A stretch of DNA of 64,000 nucleotides from the NCBI RefSeq assembly GCF_023053635.1, contig NC_086178.1:33221226-33285225 (forward strand), read 5' to 3'. Positions within the stretch are counted from its first letter, which is position 1. Every line of letters begins with the position of its first letter. A program made the position numbers and the translations under genes. Origin of the DNA: Elgaria multicarinata webbii (lineage: Eukaryota; Chordata; Lepidosauria; Squamata; Anguidae). Shown piece by piece: positions 57,691 to 64,000 of the stretch. The notes beneath the pieces are model-generated. The model made no database searches and was not told where the DNA came from. It worked only from the letters and a program-made list of their open reading frames with translations.

Positions 57691-60600
57691 CTGGGGGGGG
57701 GGGGGGAATGAAAAGTGTTTCATTAGTTCTTAGGCATAAAATGGCAGAATCAGTAGAAGGTTCTTGGTTTTGAATTCCAAAGCATGCTACAAAAATTAGA
57801 CAGTAAAAGTAATTTGCATTTTTATCAAATTGGGGGCTGACCATACATATATCTGTAGCGATTATGTCAGGCTGCCAGTGAGAGATTCATGATTTTGAAT
57901 TCTTCTCTGTTTTAAAGAAAAAACAGGAGCATCTGAATATACATTTGCATTCCTGCACAGCAATTATGTAAAAAGGAAACTTAGTAATAGAACTTCCTTC
58001 CTCTGCAGAATGTATTTGACAGTGGCCCAAGCTACAAAATATAACGTCTGGCTGTTTATTAACTTCTGACAGTGCAGAACTATGCAAGCTTTTGAATTTA
58101 TTTATTACATTTATATTCCAACTAAGGGAGATTTTTTTCTCCATTAGACAAGACAAAGACATAAGTAGTTCTCAGCTAGAGTTGGAAGAACATTAGTTTC
58201 AAATGTATTTTAGCCCCTTTGGATGACTACAGGTTTATTCCAAAGCTTTCCCAACAAACACAATATATTGACAGGTCTATTCCAAAGATTTCATGTCCAT
58301 CTTCAAGTTCGGGAATTTTTGAAATGCCTGTTTTAATTTGAGCCTCATAGATACTCTGTATATACCAATTTTTGTGTTATTAACACAAAGTGCACAATTT
58401 TATTTTAATCTTTCGTTAAGCTGCTGGGTTAACAGGAGCGCTTGCCGCTTTATCATTCACAGCCAATGAGCTGCTAAAGAGGCAGGAAATCTTTCAGGAG
58501 TCCTCCTGCCTGAAATCCCTTGCTCTACAGTATTCCCTGCACATCACCATGTATATGCCACTGCACTATCATCTCTGACTTTAATGACTTGTCATAACGG
58601 CACTTCAGGACCTGCATTCTACATTTGTCTACTACAAATATAATATTTTTAAAGCAAATGCGAATAGCAACTCTCTAACCCAAGTTTAAGAGAGGCTAAA
58701 AAGCTCATTAAATAGTTATTCTACTGTTTGGAATCTACACAATCTCAGCCTTGCTAAAGAAAGCTATGGGTGTACACAGAAGCTACCCAAACACATTGCT
58801 TCACTCAAAATTTCTATATTGGTCTCGTTTTATAGGAGTTCTTATACTGACCTCTAGTGGCCAATACTCCAACCTTGTACTTGGTTCCAGATTTGGGGGG
58901 AGGGGGGCTTTGGCTTATTCTCCTCAACTGATAGGATATTCTCCCTCATTCGTTCCCATATAAGTGAGGAAAATGCCCTTGCAACACCAATCAGTTGTGG
59001 AACTTTTCATGAAGTTACTCCGTCTAAAATATTGCTGGTATAAGTTGTTGGGATGGTCCTTCCTCAAGTTACTTACCACTTTTCTATGAGAAATATCCCA
59101 TACTATATATAATGGAAGAGAAGGAGCATTCCTTCTGTTTTCATGGGGTACATCAGGTTTTTAGGATATAGGCTACAAGATTTCTAATGCACAACATGGA
59201 ATTTGGAAAGATATTTTCATAAGGGCTAATTCAAAAAATAGGTCAACCCCCAATTAGCTGCAGAACTATTGCTATTGGTTCATCCATTGTGAATCAAGCA
59301 ACCTCACGCTTTAGACATCAGCTACTTGAATTCCTATCAGCTAGGATATACAGGCTGTAGAAAGGCAGGGAAGCTGGCCAATTCTACCCTACTTATTCCA
59401 TATAGGTGAAAAATATTTGTTGCTTGTTCACTTGATAATGAAATCATTTTCAGTTGATGTATAATTTGGATTGCAAAAGCCAAGCCACATTTTACTTATA
59501 TCTGTTTAAGTTATTTTACTTTTTTGTTTTTCTTAGCTACCTTTCGAGATGGATGTTCTACCTCTAAGATTAAAAGCATGACAGAAGTTTTATCTAAGCA
59601 GAGATCATCTACTGAAGTCATCTAAGCAGTAAGTTATTGTGGCATATATATAGCGTCATTGTATCAGCCTCTGACATGAGGAAAGGAAGAAACCATTATT
59701 CAAATAAGCTTCCCATCCAGACTAAAATAGTCATCAAATACCAAAGTACAATGTAACTTGTAATGACAACTTCTGAAGTATAAATGAGTTATTTTTCCAG
59801 CTCTACTTCACCTGGGCATTAATCCAACAAAGCACTTAAGTGTGTACTTAGTTTTAAGATAGACACAGTCTCATGAAAGCTAAAGGTTCAAGTTAAATGT
59901 ATCTTAAAGTGTTTTATTGGAGTGAAGCCTGCCACCTTTACAGTTTTAAAAGCAGAATTTCAGTAATTGCACGTTTCAGGTACTTTCAGTAGCATAATTG
60001 TAGGGGATGACATTAATATTAAACATGGTAGGTACTGAGTAACATTCATTTTAATCATCTTGCATTTTGTACACATCCTTGCCTAAGCAAACCTTTAAAA
60101 TTTGCATTAATTCCTCAAATTATTTAGGATTTTGTCTCTCTAAGGGATCTCTGCTCAACTACAATATTGATAGCGATCAGATTAAATATTCAATAATGAT
60201 CAAGGTTGCTTAACACAGATAAGACTGCTCTTCTCTCCCAACTGTTTCCAGACGGTCAGTTTAAGAACCATTTAACTTTAAAAATTGGTGCTTGAATTTG
60301 CTTTTTTCTCTTCTCTCCCCATCACTTTTCCCTTTTGTGTCTTGTCTTTTAGATTGTGCATAAGCTTTTTGGGGACGTTTTGGCTGAAGTGCAAAATAAA
60401 AATGCATTAAATAGGTAAAAGTTATTTCTCAAAATAAGTGTACCTAACCTTCGGTATATACAGTTGGAGTAATAAAACCTACTCCATGGAGGCTTATGTA
60501 CAGATTAAATAATCTTTATATTATTGATTTGAAGGTGGGTAGCTTTTGTGGATCAGTATATATGGAATTGTAAGTGTTGAATTCAGAACAAATGGTAAAC

Positions 60601-60739
60601 AAGTCGTGTAATTATCAGTGTTTTGTTCAGTAGTTTTGAAAGAATGCAACCAAGTCTGGCTCTAAGCCAGTGCCAATTATTTGTAATTATTTGTAAGACA
60701 GAGACATCTGCCCCGATTCCTATATGTACTGGATTCTCT

Positions 60740-61316
60740 TCCATAACTCAGTTTCCATATTCACTTAAACGAGTGCATGCATTAGAAGCATCTAATGCTT
60801 CTTTAACTCATATGTTTTGGCAATGCCCAGTAGTTGCCCCCTTTTGGGAAGAGGTTATAATAAGGATGAACTTTGTACTGAAACAATCTATAATATGGAA
60901 TAATGTCAATCTCCTCCTAAATTACCTACTGGCTTCTTGGAAGTTAACACATGGTCAGTGCAGATGGATCTTCAGAGCCCTTATGAGAGCCAAAAGACTT
61001 ATATTATCACATTGGAAAGACAAATTCACACCTCCCATAAATGCAATGGATTGAGGACATAATAACATTATCAACTTTTGAATGAGTGTTATATAGACAC
61101 AACTTACAAGAGGATAAATATATGGATATCTGGTCTGCTTTTCTTGTAACCTTTGTATAATTCTCCCTTTTGGAGGGGAACGGTACATACGATGGAAATT
61201 ATGACAATTCTATATACAATGTATGGGTTTTTTCCGTTTTCATGATGTATTTTCTATTCTGTTTGCTGATATTCACAATAAAAAAATCTTTAAACAAAAA
61301 AAACAAAAACAAAGTG
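60740..61316 (+). mobile_element. L1 LINE 3' end
   Basis: Encodes SLTHMFWQCPVVAPFWEEVI and downstream ALMRAKRLILSHWKDKFTPP, the L1 ORF2 C-terminal zinc-knuckle-like region. A 3' UTR with 'gctgatattcacaataaaaa' and an A-rich tail follow. Strongly 5'-truncated. Confidence 0.82.
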
Positions 61317-63544
61317 GAAAGTCTGCCTATACTAATAAGTTCTTACATCAGAGCACTTGCTTCCATAAGCAGTCTCTGTGGTGGACAAGCATCTCAGATG
61401 ATGTCCTAAAATTCCCATTTGCAAAAAAAGGAAAATGTCTTCCAGATGCCTAACAATTTCATGATAGAGCAAGGTGTTCTTATAAAGTTACATACTTTAT
61501 ATCCAACCTACTGGACATTCAGAAGTCCTGCTATTTGATTAATGCAATATGGATGTGATATACAACTTGGGCAGTATCGAACATCGACATTCTGCTTAAA
61601 CAACTGACGAACCACTAGCAAAAGCAACCTCTAGCAATACACCAAAACATAAGCTGACAGTGTTTTCAAGGGGAAACCGTCATGCCAATTTATGCTATTG
61701 GCATAAACTAAAGGATGGTAACACTAGTGCTACATCAATGGCATTACCTATTTCTTTTCAAACCATTCCCCTACTTAATAGCAGGGCTTGCAAAGCTGAA
61801 TAAATGCTGGTACTAATTATATAGATATATAAAACAAGTATTAAACCAATAGCAATTGGTTGTCAGTTGCTCTCATTTTGAAATGAAATTGGATTCAATA
61901 CCACCCCCACAGAAGTCACTTCCCTTCTGCCCAAACTACTCCCAATTACTTCCTTGCCATACTTTCCACCACCTTCCTGACCATTAGACATAGAATACTA
62001 TTCCTGTCATAAATTGCATTTTAGACTCATTTAGCATAGCTCCTAAAATTTGAAGTTGTAGCTTTAAAAAAAAAGCATCACTAACAGAAAAGCACTGTAC
62101 AAGATTCTCAGCAGCTGAGGCTTGAAAAATGTTGCCAAGACTAACATTTATCATTCACATCACAGCAGTAATAGTGGCACGAGTTGGTATTTGCAACTAG
62201 CATGTGTTAAATATTTAACCTTGAGATACTGACTGCTGAAGCTTGCTGCAATTACATTAGAAGGCATGGGAGCCAATATCCAGAGAAACCAAGATTTTTT
62301 CAAAATGCATTACAGTACAAATATGTAACAGTATATAGTACTGTGACTTGCTTATGCCAGATATTATAAACATAATCAAGTTCTGGAAGTTTTTGCATTA
62401 AATTTTGTGGCAATTCAACTGTAGGAGCTGCAGACATCCAAGGGAGATCAATGTTGTGGGTAGTCTTGGCACAGAGACTACCCAAACCACTTATTCTCAG
62501 AACAAGTTATACTGCCTTTGATGGCATTTACAAAGTAGGTCCAATACTGCAACCTGCATCTTTGCCCCCTGTCCTCACCCTAGTCTTGAGCACCTTGACT
62601 ACATGTTCTCTGCACTAAGACTGCAGCAACACAGCCCATTTTGACTGCTATTTTGGCTGTCTTGAGTGCTTCTTTTTTTTTGGTGGAAAAGCAGAGCACA
62701 AATCAAATAATATCTGCCATTATTATCAATTATTATCATTATTATTTCCTACTTCTCTACAACAGTTTGCACTCAAACCAGCAACCACGACTAAGAACTT
62801 TTAATTTAATGGCAATATACAGAATTGTTTATCCATATAAATATGCTAAGGGAATTTATTTTACTCAGTATAATTGGCTTAAAAGTTGTGATTATCCTAC
62901 CAAATCCAATAGCCTAAGGGCCTCTACAAAAGCATTTTGTAAGTATCCAGGATGTGGCAGGATGAAGGCATTAAGGCAAGGAAAGCATCCTTCAACTTAT
63001 TTCAACTGTTAAAAATCAGCCCAAAACCTCAAGGGACAACTCACTCACTTCTCCTGGACAAGGCTGCATCACCAGAGAGTGCCAAACTAAAGAGAGCCCC
63101 CAAACTGCAGAAGCCTTTTATATTCGACTAACAGAGAATACCCCACACTTCCTTTGGTAGCAGACTGTAAACCTTGCAGAGCACGGTTTGAATGCTCAAG
63201 ACGTTACTGCCAGAGTATGGGAGTCATTGCAAGGTTTCTGCCTCAGGCAATCAAGGCAGAAGAAGTATCAGGGATGTTGGGCCATTTCAAGTTTACAACT
63301 TTTGTGAAATGAATGCAGAACTATAAACAAGGTAAGAACTTCAAGCATGCATTAATATATGGTCTGTTACAGCCTGATTATTTATGCTAAGGTTCTTTTC
63401 AGGCAGAATCTTCAAACATGGTTGTTTTAAAGTTCATGCTGCCGCAGTAAATGATAGCTTATCCAAGCCTCAGTATTGAGAAATAGTTGCATATCAGATG
63501 TATTATGAGAAGAAGTGCAATCATTTACTAAAAGGCCAAACACA

Positions 63545-63635
63545 TGCAGGTTTTCTCAGGATTCAATTGCACTAAGTTCAGGGGAGCTTACTCCCAAACT
63601 GGTGTGCTTGGGATTGCAGCATAAGCCGTAAAACT
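63545..63635. repeat. Short palindromic repeat, family A
   Basis: 'ggattcaattgcactaagtt', 'gagcttactcccaaactggt', 'gcttgggattgcagcataag': second copy of the repeat at 7800-7905. Confidence 0.5.
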
Positions 63636-63789
63636 TGTGGCGTCAATAGAAAGAGACACATTCATTTTAGATTGGGCTAAACTCGGTTCCTTGCCCAGAA
63701 ACCTATTGTTTGCCAGAATTAATCAGTTGTATTAGGACAACTCCTCAAATGTATTTATTGGAGAAAAGGGTTGTGAAGAGGAGAAATAA

Positions 63790-63985
63790 ATGGGGAAGTC
63801 CCACAGCTCTGTGGCGAAGCAGAAGGTTCATCCCTGGCTCAATCCCAAACATCCAAACTTAAAAGGAAACAAAATCGGGAAAGATCCCCATCTGAGGTTT
63901 TGAAGAGCTCTTGATAGTAAGAATATAGTACTGGACAGACAGACCAATGGTCCAACTCAATATGGCAACTTCATATAGGTGTCAA
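63790..63985 (+). mobile_element. tRNA-related SINE, decayed
   Basis: 'cctggctcaatcccaaacat' (B-box-like) through 'gtactggacagacagaccaa' and 'tatggcaacttcatatagg'. Fourth copy of the SINE at 6355-6530. Confidence 0.55.
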
Positions 63986-64000
63986 ATATAACTCAATACC

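Larger units (their letters stand above)
57691..64000 (-). other. RNF13: RNF13 upstream intron, partial
   Basis: I searched the minus strand for the missing 5' exons (residues like FENASQTFDDLPARFGYRLP) and did not see them, so this is intron to the window edge. Recognised content: L1 at 60740-61316 and repeats at 63545-63635 and 63790-63985. A short TTTA-type tail is at about 58095-58120. 58150-60730 and 61320-63540 hold nothing I recognise. Confidence 0.75.

Noticed and set aside
57691-64000. RNF13 first exons
   Set aside because: No stretch on the minus strand matches the expected N-terminal residues; they are presumed beyond the edge.
1-64000. Endogenous retrovirus, LTR pairs, Polinton, CRISPR array or bacterial-type operon
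   Set aside because: No paired long terminal repeats, gag/pol/env signatures, regularly spaced repeats or operon layout were seen. All RT fragments are of the LINE type.

Overview
This window is vertebrate nuclear DNA, very probably from a squamate reptile (a lizard). The genes are split by introns and AT-rich spacers. The repeat set is typical of squamates: CR1, L2, RTE-BovB and L1 LINE fragments, a tRNA-related SINE, hAT transposons and many short palindromic MITEs. Two protein-coding genes are supported, and they lie tail to tail in the order and orientation of the mammalian PFN2-RNF13 pair.

Layout. 1-10.8 kb is repeat-rich upstream spacer: a CR1 3' end, a SINE, an L2 copy with a long open RT segment, several MITEs, and a hAT element with an exact 8-bp target duplication and a second element nested in it. 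10.8-18.05 kb holds PFN2 (profilin 2, + strand): a CpG-rich promoter region, three coding exons giving a complete 140-residue protein, an alternative last exon that carries a one-base insertion, and a long 3' UTR with two poly(A) signals. 18-24.4 kb is intergenic, with a degraded CR1. 24.4-64 kb is the 3' part of RNF13 (- strand): seven exons encoding 318 residues, covering most of the PA domain, the membrane span, the RING-H2 finger and the acidic tail with its dileucine motif. The first exons (about 65 residues) lie beyond the right edge. RNF13 introns hold most of the LINE debris, including an L1 inside another LINE at 49-52 kb and a nearly open BovB reverse transcriptase at 53.8-55.0 kb.

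The genes are functionally independent. PFN2 is a cytosolic actin- and poly-proline-binding protein. RNF13 is an endolysosomal membrane ubiquitin ligase. I found no operon, CRISPR array, defence system, endogenous retrovirus or undescribed multi-gene system. The points most worth checking are the frameshifted PFN2b exon, a GC-AG intron inside the RNF13 RING region, a 14-base pure-C tract directly at an RNF13 splice acceptor, and the nested transposons. Exon boundaries were read by eye from splice signals, reading phase and remembered vertebrate protein sequences. Repeat family names are by recognition, not by database search.
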